Shown in pieces: positions 9,496 through 19,163 of a stretch of 64,000 bases of DNA; position 1 is the stretch's first letter, and each line of letters begins with the position of its first letter. This DNA is from JALQUO01 sp964529685 (GTDB lineage Bacteria; Pseudomonadota; Alphaproteobacteria; Rickettsiales; Midichloriaceae): assembly GCA_964529685.1 (NCBI GenBank), contig CAZGZC010000001.1, positions 62,001 to 126,000 on the forward strand, read 5' to 3'. The notes beneath the pieces are model-generated. The model did no database searches and was not told the origin of the DNA. It worked only from the letters and a program-made list of their open reading frames with translations. The translations under genes and the position numbers were made by a program.

Positions 9496-9861
9496 CTACT
9501 GTCTTTCTATTGGCCTTTGATTGTTTTGTGCATTTAAGAATGCAGCAAAACTTTGTGCCTCTTCCTTATTTTTTTTAGTTGAAGTTGTAGCATCAGGAAT
9601 AGCAGCTATACCAAGCGTTATAATTTTCAGTAAAAACAATAAGAAATCTTTAACTTTTTCACCAAAAGTAACATGTTGTAGTACTGTTAGTGTGTCATCT
9701 GTAATTGCCTTACCGCCGTAGAACCTATTTATAGCATTGAAGGCTGTCTTACATTTTGTAGTAAAATCAGATTGTGAGTGTGGTGGTATGTTTAAGTCTT
9801 CCTTAATAGATTCGCAAAATTTGTTTAATGGTGTTTGCGCTGCATCATCATTTCCAGACAC
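9496..9861 (-). CDS. Hypothetical protein with one C-terminal hydrophobic segment
   Basis: No family is recognised. From a GTG start at 9861 the product is 121 residues with a hydrophobic stretch (DFLLFLLKIITLGIAAIP) that could be a membrane segment, and a Lys/Gln-rich tail. The frame stays open upstream to 10038 without any ATG, GTG or TTG codon. That extension has coherent composition, including VPVVGALGGVPAAVEAKF. So either translation starts at a non-standard codon upstream, or the gene has lost its 5' end. It follows a small ORF at 10046-10240 on the same strand; stops occur in both frames between them, so a single frameshift cannot join the two. Possibly a fast-evolving lineage-specific or effector-like gene. 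Confidence 0.45.
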   Translation of the reverse strand: MSGNDDAAQTPLNKFCESIKEDLNIPPHSQSDFTTKCKTAFNAINRFYGGKAITDDTLTVLQHVTFGEKVKDFLLFLLKIITLGIAAIPDATTSTKKNKEEAQSFAAFLNAQNNQRPIERQ

Positions 9862-10045
9862 AGCAGCATTATATGCTTTTTTTATTAAAAATTTTGCTTC
9901 TACTGCTGCTGGAACTCCTCCTAGAGCTCCTACTACTGGAACTTCTTCTGCTTCTTCTAGAGCTCTTATTTTAGTGTCAATATAAACTGATATTTTTTTG
10001 TTTAAAGTATCATTATCAACATTATCAATGTTGAAGTCTCACTAT

Positions 10046-10240
10046 TTATTCAACAGTTAAGTGCTGAGTCGGCAAGCTCTGATCAAAAATTTCATCACTG
10101 TCTGGGCAATCGCTATCACATTCACCATAGCTGATGTAGCAAATCATATTCCCATCCCCTTCAACCTTTTGCCATTTTGCTTCTAAATCAGCTCCTGTCA
10201 TTAATGCCATTAAAGCAACGGCTATCGATCCTTCATTCAT
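10046..10240 (-). CDS. Small hypothetical protein, 64 residues
   Basis: This is a short acidic product with five Cys-or-Ser dense positions, including ICYISYGECDSDCPDSDE. It begins at an ATG at 10240 directly downstream of a very A/T-rich stretch. No homologous family comes to mind. It sits 7 bases upstream of the open frame 9496-10038 on the same strand and may be the first gene of a two-gene unit, or the separated N-terminus of a decayed longer protein. Its cysteine-rich, non-low-complexity composition gives it some support as a gene, but the evidence is weak. Confidence 0.35.
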   Translation of the reverse strand: MNEGSIAVALMALMTGADLEAKWQKVEGDGNMICYISYGECDSDCPDSDEIFDQSLPTQHLTVE

Positions 10241-10348
10241 AAATTATAGTTTTTATTTTTTAATTCAATATGGATTATATCATATAAATATTAAGGATTT
10301 ATTACAGAAATGATCAATAGATGCTCGCTACCTCCCCAAATTATGCAA

Positions 10349-11788
10349 CTATTTTTCTTCCGCTGTTGTGACATTAGAGATAAGATAGTAGACAGCACTA
10401 ACTGTAAGTAGCCCAAAGAAGTACCAAATCACATTTTTATTAGGCATATTAACTAAAAATGTAAAAAATAATAGAATACCAAGTAATGGAATTGAAGGCA
10501 TTAGAGGGCACTTAAACTCACGTTTTAGCTCAGGTTGTGTATAGCGGAGGTATATAGTTATAGCAGATACAGTTATAAAAACAGCGATAACGCAAAAGTT
10601 ACCTATTTGAACCATTATATCTAGTGGAGTAGTAGCAGCTAAGAGCCCAATAATCACACATATAATGATAGTTGTAATATGAGGAGTCCTATTGACTGGA
10701 TGCAGCACTTGAAGAAATTTAGGTAGCAGCCCATCACTTGACATTGTAAAAGCAATTCTAATTACTGCATAGGTCATTACAAGAGTAACTGATCCTAAAC
10801 CGCAGATAGCACCAAACTTTACGACGAGAGCAAACCAAGGCATATTCATAGCATTTACAGCAAGAGCCATAGGTTGTGGTGTATTCAGATCTTTATAGTT
10901 AACAAGACCAGTTAAAACACCAGAAACAAGTATATAGATTAATGCAGAAACAAGTAATGATCCAACTACTCCTATAGGTAAATCACGTTGAGGATTTTTA
11001 GTCTCTTGTGCAGCTGATGCAACGGTATCAAATCCATTAAATGCAAGAAAAACCATAGCAGCACCACCAAAGATGCCAGCTATACCAAACTGACCAGTCC
11101 CTTCTATTCTCTCTGGAATGAATGGTAACCAGTTTTCAGTATTGATATAGAAAATACCAATGAGGATAAATGATCCGAGAACAAAAATTTTAATGACAAC
11201 TATAATATTATTGATAAAAGCAGATGTCTCAACTCCCTTATATAAAACAATACCAGTAAGTGCAATTATAATGAGTGATAATAGGTTAAACATTCCATCT
11301 ATAATTGTACCATCTGCTAGCTCTACACATTCCCCCATACGGTGTGTTAAAGAATGTGGCAATACCATACCAAACTGTTCAAAAAAGGATGAAACATAGC
11401 CAGCCCAACCTACTGCGACAGATGCAATCATAAAAGTGTTACCTATCAATATCATAGATCCTACTAGCCAAGCAGTCATTTCGCCTAATGTTACATATGT
11501 ATAGGAATAGGCTCCCCCTGATATTGGTATAGTCGATGACAGTTCAGCATAACACATCGCTGCACAAGCACAGGCAATACTTCCAATTATAAACGAAAGA
11601 ACGACTGCTGGACCAGCACTAGTGCTAGCTGCTGTACCTGTCAGTACGAAGATCCCAGCTCCAACAATAGCTCCAATTCCTAACATAATTAGTTGGAAAG
11701 AACCAAGTGTTCTCTTTAGATCTTGCTTAGCAGCAGCTTTCAGCATTTCATCAAGATTTTTCTTTCTGAAGATTCGTTTATAATTCAT
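10349..11788 (-). CDS. APC-family amino-acid permease (cationic amino-acid transporter type)
   Basis: This 479-residue polytopic inner-membrane protein belongs to the amino acid-polyamine-organocation superfamily. The N-terminal signature GSFQLIMLGIGAIVGAGIFVLTG, the Gly-rich helix 1 that binds substrate, and FNGFDTVASAAQETKNPQRD (the conserved helix 6-loop motif) point to the cationic amino-acid transporter (CAT) branch. About 12-14 hydrophobic segments are visible. Intracellular Rickettsiales rely on many such importers because they lack most amino-acid biosynthesis; the exact substrate cannot be told. It is transcribed divergently from the RND pump across a 331-base gap. The ATG at 11788 is followed by a short basic stretch, then LKRTLGS, as usual in the family. 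Confidence 0.9.
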   Translation of the reverse strand: MNYKRIFRKKNLDEMLKAAAKQDLKRTLGSFQLIMLGIGAIVGAGIFVLTGTAASTSAGPAVVLSFIIGSIACACAAMCYAELSSTIPISGGAYSYTYVTLGEMTAWLVGSMILIGNTFMIASVAVGWAGYVSSFFEQFGMVLPHSLTHRMGECVELADGTIIDGMFNLLSLIIIALTGIVLYKGVETSAFINNIIVVIKIFVLGSFILIGIFYINTENWLPFIPERIEGTGQFGIAGIFGGAAMVFLAFNGFDTVASAAQETKNPQRDLPIGVVGSLLVSALIYILVSGVLTGLVNYKDLNTPQPMALAVNAMNMPWFALVVKFGAICGLGSVTLVMTYAVIRIAFTMSSDGLLPKFLQVLHPVNRTPHITTIIICVIIGLLAATTPLDIMVQIGNFCVIAVFITVSAITIYLRYTQPELKREFKCPLMPSIPLLGILLFFTFLVNMPNKNVIWYFFGLLTVSAVYYLISNVTTAEEK

Positions 11789-12119
11789 AGTATTTTTTTA
11801 AATTAAATTCAGTTTTATCAATAACTTTTTCATGTTTTTTCAAGAATTAGTTTTATTTATCTTGTTTTGCGAAGAAAACAACGGACTGAATTCTAGCATA
11901 TTAATTTTACTATGTAAAAAAATACAAGTGTCTAAAACCTTAATTAAAAGTTTTATTTTACAATGCTGAGTTGTTCTAAAAAAGTTTATTGTTTACAGGA
12001 AAGCACCTGTATAAATGACTCATCTAGCAGCTATAAAAATTTAGCATGATACTTACGAGCTTTACATATATACTATAAAAAGTAAAATGATTTTATAATT
12101 TATATATGCATTGTGAAAC
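11789..12119. other. Divergent intergenic region between permease and RND pump genes
   Basis: This A/T-rich gap of 331 bases separates two outward-facing genes, so it should contain both promoters. A TATAAT hexamer is present at 12094-12099 close to the RND start, without a good -35 at the right spacing. I see no ORF, RNA gene or long repeat. Confidence 0.5.
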
Positions 12120-15100
12120 ATGAATATTTTTGAGTTCTGTATAACTCGTAAAAGGAGTGTAATTTTCTTTATGTTAATGATCGTTTTGTGTGGTATCTAT
12201 TCTTATTTGCATATTCCAAAGGAGGATAAACCAGAGGTGAAACTACCTACAATATATGTTCTGACTACTCAAAGAGGTATTTCACCAGAAGATGCACGAA
12301 AAATGCTAATTCAGCCTATGGAGACTGGTTTACAAGGCTTGGAGGGAGTAAAACAGGTGACTTCATATGCCTTTGATAGTGGTAGTGCTGTTATGATTGA
12401 GTTTCGCGCTGGAGTCGATCCAGACCAATCATTACGCGATGTTAGAGACAAGGTTAATGACACAATCCCAAAGCTCCCGAGAGACGCTGATAGACCAATT
12501 ATAAAGCAAATTGACTTGAGCTTGCTCCCAGTTATAAATGTTGTACTGACAGGCGATTTATCAAAGCGAGAATTGCTTTATATAGCAAGGGATGCTAGGG
12601 ATCAAATTCTGAAAATTCCATCAGTCCGCGATGTGAATGTAGCTGGTTCAGTAGATGAGGCAGTACAAATCATTATAAAGCCGGAAATAATTGAAAAATA
12701 CAAGCTGTCAGTTGATTATCTGCAATCAATAATTTCATCGAACAACCTACTAGTGACTGCAGGTACTTTGCAAAAAGAGGATGGTGAGTTTTCAATAAAA
12801 GTTCCTGGATTAGTAAATAACTTTTCCGAATTGTTAGCTTTTCCAATCTATAGTAAAAATGGGCAGGTGCTAACACTTGGCGATGTCGCAACTGTAAAGC
12901 GAGATTTTAAAGATATAACTACAATCACAAGAGGGAATGGTCGCCCTGGAGTTGTGCTTGAGGTATCGAAAAGATCAGGACAAAATATTCTCGAAACAGT
13001 TGTAATGACTAAACATGTAGTTGAAAACCTCAAGCAGTATTGGCCTAAAGAGATTGAAATTATCTACTCTAACGATAGTTCCAGCAAAATTTTAGATCAA
13101 GTTCACGAGCTAGAAAATGGGATCTTATTCGCTGCGCTGCTGGTTTTGATCATTATTATTATGGCTGTTGGAATAAAATCTGCAATGTTAATAGCGCTGT
13201 CGTTACCTGTATCATTCTTTTCATGTATATTTATAATGGAGCTGTGTGGCTATACACTAAACATAGTTGTACTGTTCAGTCTGATTTTGACTATTGGAAT
13301 GGTGGTTGATGATGCTATCGTGGTGGCTGAGTATGCAGATAGAAAACTCATTGAAGGTCAATCTTCTGAAGAATCATATCTCGAGGCAGTACAACGTATG
13401 ATTGTACCAATTTTTACTGCGACTTTAGTTAAAATTGTAGTTTTCTTACCATTTCTTTTCTGGCCAGGCGTTCTAGGTCAATTTATGAAATACATGCCAA
13501 TCACAGTTCTAATCATTATGACAAACTCGCTACTTTTTGCATTATTTTTTCAACCCGCAATAGGTAGTATACTGATGAAAAATCACCCGAAGCCAACAGC
13601 AGCAGAGTTCAAAGCAATCACGGCAGCTGAAACAGGCAAATTATCAGATATTACAGGGCTTACAGGTAAATATATAAAAGTACTAGAAGGTCTTCTAAAA
13701 TCACCAAAAAAGTTCGTTTTATCAACTGTAGGATTAATGATTGTAACAATAATTGTATTTGTAAAATTTAGTGTTGGAGTTGAATTCTTCCCAAAAATCG
13801 AACCAGAAAACGCCACATTGATAGTGAGATCACCCGGCAATATGTCAATATGGCAGAAAGACGCTATAATGCGGGAAATTGAAGACCAAATCTATCAATT
13901 TAAAGATGTCGTAAAAGTCTTTTATACTAAAGTTGGACTTGTAGACAACTCGCGACAGTTGCCAGAAGATACAATTGGAACTATCTCAATGGAATTTACA
14001 GACTGGCAGACACGTGACAAGGCTAGTGTTCTTATGGAGCGTGTAATCCAAGAAGTTAATCAATCAGGAGTTGTGGTACAGATGAATGAACAGAGAGCCG
14101 GACCAGTGTCTGGCAAGCCAATCAAACTCAACATCTTTGGATTGAATAACCCACAAATTATCAAATTCACGAAGAGATTACAAACCGCTATGGAAGAGGA
14201 AATTAGCGGTTTTAAAGACATAAATACTAGTCTCCCTACATCTGGCATTGAGTGGGTTCTGAAGATAGATCGCGAGCTTGCGGCTAAATATATGTTAACC
14301 ACAACTCATATTGGAAATATCCTGCAGTTAGCAACCGGTGGTTTAAAGATTTCAACTTGTAGGCTAGATGATCTTGACTATGAGGTAGACATATTGGTGC
14401 GACTTCCTGAGTCTTCGAGAATCATCTCGAAACTTGCTGATATGCGGGTTGTGAACGGTAATGGTGATGTTATTCCACTAAATAAATTTGTCAAACAGAT
14501 ACCACAACCCAGGGTTAGTCAGATCAAGAGGATTGATAAAGCTGATGTCGTTACTCTTGAAGCTGATGTAATGCCACAATTCTTGGTTGATAACCAGATC
14601 AAAAAAATTAAGCAATGGTTGCAAAATAATACCGAAGATGGAATTCGTGTTGACTTTAAAGGGGATTCTGAGGATCAGGCTGAAACAGCCAATTTCTTAC
14701 AGAATGCCTTTATTTTGATGTTAGCTGTGACATTTTTAATTATGCTAACGCAGTTTAATAATTTTTATGATGCTGGCATTGTGATGAGTGCAGTTTTCCT
14801 TTCTATTACTGGGGTTTTACTAGGCTTACTGATTACTGGACGGCCGTTCGGGATTGTAATGTGTGGGATTGGGGTGATCGCCTTAGCAGGAATTGTACTT
14901 AATAATAATATACTTATGGTTGATACTTTCCACCATTTGCAGAAATTGGGATACGGTTCTAAGGAGAGTATTATTCGTGCTGGTGCGCAGCGTGCTAGGC
15001 CAATTATCCTTACTGCTAGTGCAGCTGTTCTTGGTCTTTTACCAATGGCGACTCGTATTACACTAGATTTTGTTAATCGTAATGTTACATATGATGCTCC

Positions 15101-15239
15101 AACCACTCAGTGGTGGACGCAGCTTGCTACTAGTATTTGCGGTGGGTTAACCTTTGCTACCGCCTTAACATTGTTTTTTACCCCATGTTTACTGGCTTTG
15201 AAGTATTGTAAGGATGACAAAATTGGAAATAATAAATAA
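12120..15239 (+). CDS. RND-family efflux permease (AcrB/MexF-like)
   Basis: The 1039-residue product is a proton-driven resistance-nodulation-division transporter of the inner membrane. It shows the HAE-type pattern: N-terminal TM1, a first periplasmic porter domain from about 30 to 330, and a helix bundle with GMVVDDAIVVAEYADRK carrying the paired Asp of the proton relay (about residue 397). A second porter domain and a final bundle end in PCLLALKYC. Two copies of the porter-helix unit are clear. No membrane-fusion partner (AcrA type) or outer-membrane channel lies next to it, so partners must be elsewhere. It stands alone between the divergent permease and the phage-like island. Substrates cannot be inferred from sequence. 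Confidence 0.93.
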   Translation: MNIFEFCITRKRSVIFFMLMIVLCGIYSYLHIPKEDKPEVKLPTIYVLTTQRGISPEDARKMLIQPMETGLQGLEGVKQVTSYAFDSGSAVMIEFRAGVDPDQSLRDVRDKVNDTIPKLPRDADRPIIKQIDLSLLPVINVVLTGDLSKRELLYIARDARDQILKIPSVRDVNVAGSVDEAVQIIIKPEIIEKYKLSVDYLQSIISSNNLLVTAGTLQKEDGEFSIKVPGLVNNFSELLAFPIYSKNGQVLTLGDVATVKRDFKDITTITRGNGRPGVVLEVSKRSGQNILETVVMTKHVVENLKQYWPKEIEIIYSNDSSSKILDQVHELENGILFAALLVLIIIIMAVGIKSAMLIALSLPVSFFSCIFIMELCGYTLNIVVLFSLILTIGMVVDDAIVVAEYADRKLIEGQSSEESYLEAVQRMIVPIFTATLVKIVVFLPFLFWPGVLGQFMKYMPITVLIIMTNSLLFALFFQPAIGSILMKNHPKPTAAEFKAITAAETGKLSDITGLTGKYIKVLEGLLKSPKKFVLSTVGLMIVTIIVFVKFSVGVEFFPKIEPENATLIVRSPGNMSIWQKDAIMREIEDQIYQFKDVVKVFYTKVGLVDNSRQLPEDTIGTISMEFTDWQTRDKASVLMERVIQEVNQSGVVVQMNEQRAGPVSGKPIKLNIFGLNNPQIIKFTKRLQTAMEEEISGFKDINTSLPTSGIEWVLKIDRELAAKYMLTTTHIGNILQLATGGLKISTCRLDDLDYEVDILVRLPESSRIISKLADMRVVNGNGDVIPLNKFVKQIPQPRVSQIKRIDKADVVTLEADVMPQFLVDNQIKKIKQWLQNNTEDGIRVDFKGDSEDQAETANFLQNAFILMLAVTFLIMLTQFNNFYDAGIVMSAVFLSITGVLLGLLITGRPFGIVMCGIGVIALAGIVLNNNILMVDTFHHLQKLGYGSKESIIRAGAQRARPIILTASAAVLGLLPMATRITLDFVNRNVTYDAPTTQWWTQLATSICGGLTFATALTLFFTPCLLALKYCKDDKIGNNK

Positions 15240-15487
15240 AAAATTCTACTATAACGTATGCAATTATGAGTTGAATAGCTTTTTGAATTTGTACAGCTAT
15301 TGGTTGAGTATCTTTATTATTTCTATCTTACGGCATTAGCTATACAATAGATATTTTCTAAAATTTTTTGAGAAAATGTAAAAAATTTTTTCTTTGGTAC
15401 TTCCTTGTAATGTTTGGTTATTACATAGTTAAAGTATAAGATCAAATAGCTATATCGGTAATAAACCAAAAATAAATAAGAATTTCT

Positions 15488-17368
15488 ATGTTAAATTATC
15501 AATTGAATTTTGAGGCAACATCCCCAATTAGAGCATTTTCTGCTAATAAATTGCCTATAAAAAAACTCGATATGAGGGGGTTCTTGGTGCGTGTTTTTGA
15601 GATACTTCATCCTGACCAGAGGATGTTGAGTAATTGGCACTTAGACCTGATGATTGAGTACCTTAAGGCACTTGAAAATGGTGAAATAAAGCGGTTAATC
15701 GTGAATTTGCCGCCACGATCTCTTAAATCTATTTGCATAAATGTTGCTTGGCCTGCTTGGTTACTTGGACGTTCTCCTAATACGCGAATTATAGCTGTGA
15801 GCTACAATCAGCAGTTGAGCGAGAAGCATTCGATTGATTGTAGACATGTGATGCAAAGTGAGTGGTATAAGGATATGTTTCCTGGTACAACTATAGCGCG
15901 AGGTATGAATACAAAAAATAAATTTTGTACAACTCAGGGAGGTTTTCGTTTAGCAACTTCTACTGGTGGGACGCTGACTGGTGAAGGAGCTGATGTGATT
16001 ATAATTGATGACCCTTCGTCGGCTTCTGATGTATTTAGTAGGAAGCGTCGTGGAAAGATTTATGAATGGTTCAAAAACTGCCTATTATCGCGCTTAAATG
16101 ATCATGAAAACGGTAAAATTGTCCTTGTGATGCAGCGGTTACATCCTGAGGATTTGACTGGGATGTTGCTCAAAAGTGAGAGTCGTGATATGTGGAAAAT
16201 TCTTAAAATTTCTGCTATTGCAAAGTATAATGATACGTTTTCTTTAGGGTTGTATCAATATGATAGAAAATCTGGTGAACAGCTATTTGATAATGCATAT
16301 TTTATTGATTCTGCAGGAAATAAAATCTCTTTAAACAGGAGAGATGCAATTGCAAGCTGCATTAAAACTCAATTTATAGTTAAATGGAATTTAATTGATA
16401 CAACTATGACGAGCATGCAATTTGGGATTATTTGCAATTACAAATTGTGTAATCACTGGTTATTGTGGGAAAAACATCCTTTAGATCGTAATCTTTTCTG
16501 TGATGATGATATCCTAGAGCGTTATAATAACTTATATTGTAAGACAGTGAAAAAGGCTGTAAAGCGTGTAAATTATGATATTATTTTTGAGAAATTTTTT
16601 CAAGATCGTTTGCTTGATAAACTCAACCAAAGATTGAATATAAAAGGTGTAAATAGAAACTTTAATTTACTTAGACGCGAAGTTGGTAGTACTGTTTTCG
16701 CTATTCAATATCAACAGGATGCAACTGAAGCATTAAATTCTCTAATTAAAGAAGAATGGCTCTGTCGCTATGATGATTATGAGGCAGCAAATTTTACCGA
16801 TATTTCGCAGATAAAATGCCAATCTAGATCTCATGATACAGGCATTTTTGACTATGTTTATCAAAGTTGGGATTGTGCTATTAAGTGTGGCGCTAATAAT
16901 GATTATAGTGTTTGTACAACCTGGGGCGTGCGCAATCATAAGCTATATCTATTACATGTATTCAGGATTAAAGTTGACTATCCTGAGTTGCGTAAAGCAA
17001 TTGTAAGTATATCAAATTATTTCAATCCTGACGCAATTTTGATCGAAGATTGTGCAGCTGGTCAGCAGATAATTCAAGAAATGAAAGTTGCTGGTGCTGG
17101 TACAAATGTTATAGCCATCAGACCTCGTGAGGATAAAAATACACGTCTAACCCTTGTTTCACCACTATTTGAAGATGGCACTGTTGCTATTCCGCGGCAT
17201 GCTGATTGGCTCAACATTTTCGTAGATGAGTTGCTGAACTTTCCAGATTCTGAGCATGATGACCAGGTTGATAGTATGTCACAATTTCTGCTATGGTATC
17301 AGAAGAATGAGGCAAAAAAGCGTTTGTTAAAGTTGAATAAATTAAATTTAAAATTGAATTGTATTTAA
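15488..17368 (+). CDS. Phage/GTA-type terminase large subunit with internal insertion
   Basis: Terminase large subunits pump DNA into phage or GTA capsids and cut it. The N-terminal ATPase has a degenerate Walker A at NLPPRSLKSI (about residues 73-82; the family usually has PPRHGKS) and Walker B ADVIIIDDPS (about 168-177). The C-terminal RNase H-like nuclease has its acidic residues in SWDCAI (about 461), LIEDCAAG (about 519) and HDDQVDS (about 590). LRREVGSTVFAIQYQQ marks the joining region. At 626 residues it is clearly longer than usual relatives (about 450-500), because about 130 residues (roughly 262-393) with no familiar motif separate the two domains. No small terminase, portal or capsid gene is adjacent. 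The frame is intact. Together with 18525-19973 it forms part of a scattered GTA-like set. Confidence 0.85.
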   Translation: MLNYQLNFEATSPIRAFSANKLPIKKLDMRGFLVRVFEILHPDQRMLSNWHLDLMIEYLKALENGEIKRLIVNLPPRSLKSICINVAWPAWLLGRSPNTRIIAVSYNQQLSEKHSIDCRHVMQSEWYKDMFPGTTIARGMNTKNKFCTTQGGFRLATSTGGTLTGEGADVIIIDDPSSASDVFSRKRRGKIYEWFKNCLLSRLNDHENGKIVLVMQRLHPEDLTGMLLKSESRDMWKILKISAIAKYNDTFSLGLYQYDRKSGEQLFDNAYFIDSAGNKISLNRRDAIASCIKTQFIVKWNLIDTTMTSMQFGIICNYKLCNHWLLWEKHPLDRNLFCDDDILERYNNLYCKTVKKAVKRVNYDIIFEKFFQDRLLDKLNQRLNIKGVNRNFNLLRREVGSTVFAIQYQQDATEALNSLIKEEWLCRYDDYEAANFTDISQIKCQSRSHDTGIFDYVYQSWDCAIKCGANNDYSVCTTWGVRNHKLYLLHVFRIKVDYPELRKAIVSISNYFNPDAILIEDCAAGQQIIQEMKVAGAGTNVIAIRPREDKNTRLTLVSPLFEDGTVAIPRHADWLNIFVDELLNFPDSEHDDQVDSMSQFLLWYQKNEAKKRLLKLNKLNLKLNCI

Positions 17369-17374
17369 AAATCT

Positions 17375-18409
17375 ATGAGTAAAATTAAAGTGAAAGTTCT
17401 GGGTACAGGTTCTTATCTACCACCTACAGTTGTAACAAATGATGATCTAGGTACAGTTATTGATACTAATCATGAGTGGATAAAATCTCGTACTGGTATA
17501 TCTCAGCGACACATTGCTGGCAATAATGATACAACTTCTGGTTTAGCAACAAATGCCTTGCAGAATGCCCTTGAAATGGCTAATCTTAATGCTAATGACC
17601 TCGATGCAATAATAGTAACGACCACAACCCCAGATTTAATTTTCCCATCGACTGCTGTACAGGTTCAGTACAACTTAGGGATGAATCACGGCTTTGCATT
17701 CGATATAAGTACTGTATGCTCTGGATTTATTTATGCAACCTATGCGGTAGAGAAAATGCTTCGTTCTGGGAATATAACTCGCGTTGCAGTTGTGGGAAGC
17801 GAAATTATGTCGCGAATTCTAAATTGGGAAGATCGCTCAACATGTGTACTCTTCGGTGATGGTGCTGGTGCAGTAATATTAGAGGGCTATAAATCAGATA
17901 TCTCAGGCGATAGTGATATATTAGATATAATCCTTACGTCAGATCCAAGTCTACAGAATGCTCTATTTGCAATTGATAAAAACTACCTAAATAAGAATCA
18001 TACTCTAGAAAAGATTAAGAAGTTCATACAACCTATGAGCGAGTCAAAAAACGATAACTTTGGTGTGTTTATGAACGGTGGAGCAGTCTATAAAAACGCA
18101 GTCGCAGGCATGACAGATGCATGTCTAAAAATTCTAGAAAAAAATAGTATGCAACTAGAAGATGTAGACTGGCTCCTCCTCCATCAAGCTAATCAAAGAA
18201 TCACTCATGCAGTAGCTGATCGACTCAAAATCCCTCTAAATCGTGTAATGGAATCAATTGAAGAATGTGCAAATACCTCAGTATCTACCATTCCAATAAC
18301 CTTGGATAAACATGTCCGACATAATCTAAAATTGAAGCGTGGAGACATAATTTTAATGGCAACAGCAGGTGCAGGGATGACATTTTCTAGCGCAATTTTA
18401 CGCTGGTAG
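17375..18409 (+). CDS. fabH: 3-oxoacyl-[acyl-carrier-protein] synthase III
   Basis: FabH condenses acetyl-CoA with malonyl-ACP to start type II fatty-acid synthesis. The thiolase-fold catalytic triad is present: Cys in DISTVCSGFIYA (about residue 115), His in LLHQANQRI (about 271) and Asn in ECANTSVSTIP (about 300). The C-terminal GAGMTFSSAILRW is typical. At 344 residues it carries a somewhat expanded middle region (about 185-225) relative to the usual 315-325. It starts 6 bases after the terminase stop. In most alphaproteobacteria fabH follows plsX, but here plsX is about 20 kb away at 37989-39104, so the pair has been split and fabH now lies inside a phage-like gene island. Confidence 0.96.
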   Translation: MSKIKVKVLGTGSYLPPTVVTNDDLGTVIDTNHEWIKSRTGISQRHIAGNNDTTSGLATNALQNALEMANLNANDLDAIIVTTTTPDLIFPSTAVQVQYNLGMNHGFAFDISTVCSGFIYATYAVEKMLRSGNITRVAVVGSEIMSRILNWEDRSTCVLFGDGAGAVILEGYKSDISGDSDILDIILTSDPSLQNALFAIDKNYLNKNHTLEKIKKFIQPMSESKNDNFGVFMNGGAVYKNAVAGMTDACLKILEKNSMQLEDVDWLLLHQANQRITHAVADRLKIPLNRVMESIEECANTSVSTIPITLDKHVRHNLKLKRGDIILMATAGAGMTFSSAILRW

Positions 18410-18410
18410 C

Positions 18411-18455
18411 TACAACCTATAATAGAACAATAAAAAATCCATACAACCTATAATA
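18411..18455. repeat. 14-bp direct repeat TACAACCTATAATA (two copies)
   Basis: The same 14 bases occur at 18411-18424 and 18442-18455 between fabH and the GTA gp12-like gene. Each copy ends in a TATAAT-like hexamer, so the pair could be duplicated promoter elements or a binding site. Nothing else supports a function. Confidence 0.45.
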
Positions 18456-18524
18456 TATCTTGATAAAGAGTTAATACAACTCTGAATTATATCAAAGCAT
18501 CATCCTTATAATAATTATATTTTT

Positions 18525-19139
18525 ATGACAAAAAACTTTATCGAAAAACAATTTCCAGTTGATATTTCATATGGCTCATCAGGCGGCCCAGAATACTTTA
18601 CAGAAGTTCTTAGTACTACCAATGGTGGCGAATTTAGAAGTAGTAGAATATACAACTCCAAGATGAGATTTAACATATCAACAGGGATCAAAAATAAACG
18701 CCAAATGGAACAAATAATAACCTTCTTCCGATGTTGTAAAGGTCGAAATACAGCTTTTCGATACAAAGATTGGAGTGACTTCAAAGGGCAAAATGAATCG
18801 GTACAAATTGTTGATCAACACACGTTACAATTAACCAAAACATATAGCCTAGAAGGGAATACAATCGAAACACGAATAATAACAAAACCAGTCAAAAATA
18901 CAGTAAAATTGTACAACAATGGTAAGATAATTCCGATTACACAACTTCAAATTGATTACGCCACTGGTAGAATAACACTACTCAATAATGAATTTAATAT
19001 TAAAAATACTGGATTTACTGCTGATTTCGAGTTCGATGTACCAGTCAGATTCGATACAGACTACCTGCCAGTGACAATAGAAAATCACAACTTTTACTCA
19101 CTACCAGAAATAGAATTAATAGAAATAAAAATTCAATAA
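18525..19139 (+). CDS. GTA/phage tail-associated protein, DUF2460 family (GTA gp12-like)
   Basis: The product resembles the DUF2460 protein encoded by gene 12 of the Rhodobacter capsulatus gene transfer agent, a distal tail component. Matching features in order are FIEKQFPVDISYGSSGGPEY at the N-terminus, a central block ending in FFRCCKGRNTAFRYKDWSD (about residues 65-85), and a C-terminal DVPVRFDTDYLPV. The length of 204 residues fits the family. It is followed 24 bases later by a DUF2163 gene, which is the same order as GTA genes 12 and 13. The reading frame is intact, suggesting selection. No gp14 (peptidase) or gp15 homologue follows. Confidence 0.85.
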   Translation: MTKNFIEKQFPVDISYGSSGGPEYFTEVLSTTNGGEFRSSRIYNSKMRFNISTGIKNKRQMEQIITFFRCCKGRNTAFRYKDWSDFKGQNESVQIVDQHTLQLTKTYSLEGNTIETRIITKPVKNTVKLYNNGKIIPITQLQIDYATGRITLLNNEFNIKNTGFTADFEFDVPVRFDTDYLPVTIENHNFYSLPEIELIEIKIQ

Positions 19140-19163
19140 ATTTTAACATAATGACTTATCAAA

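Noticed and set aside
9496..10240. One gene split by a simple frameshift
   Set aside because: Reading both frames at the junction shows stop codons in each (TAA in the upstream frame; TAG and TGA in the downstream frame), so one indel cannot join them.
12094..12099. TATAAT as a promoter for the RND pump
   Set aside because: No acceptable -35 lies at 15-19 bases upstream, and A/T-rich DNA makes an isolated hexamer uninformative.
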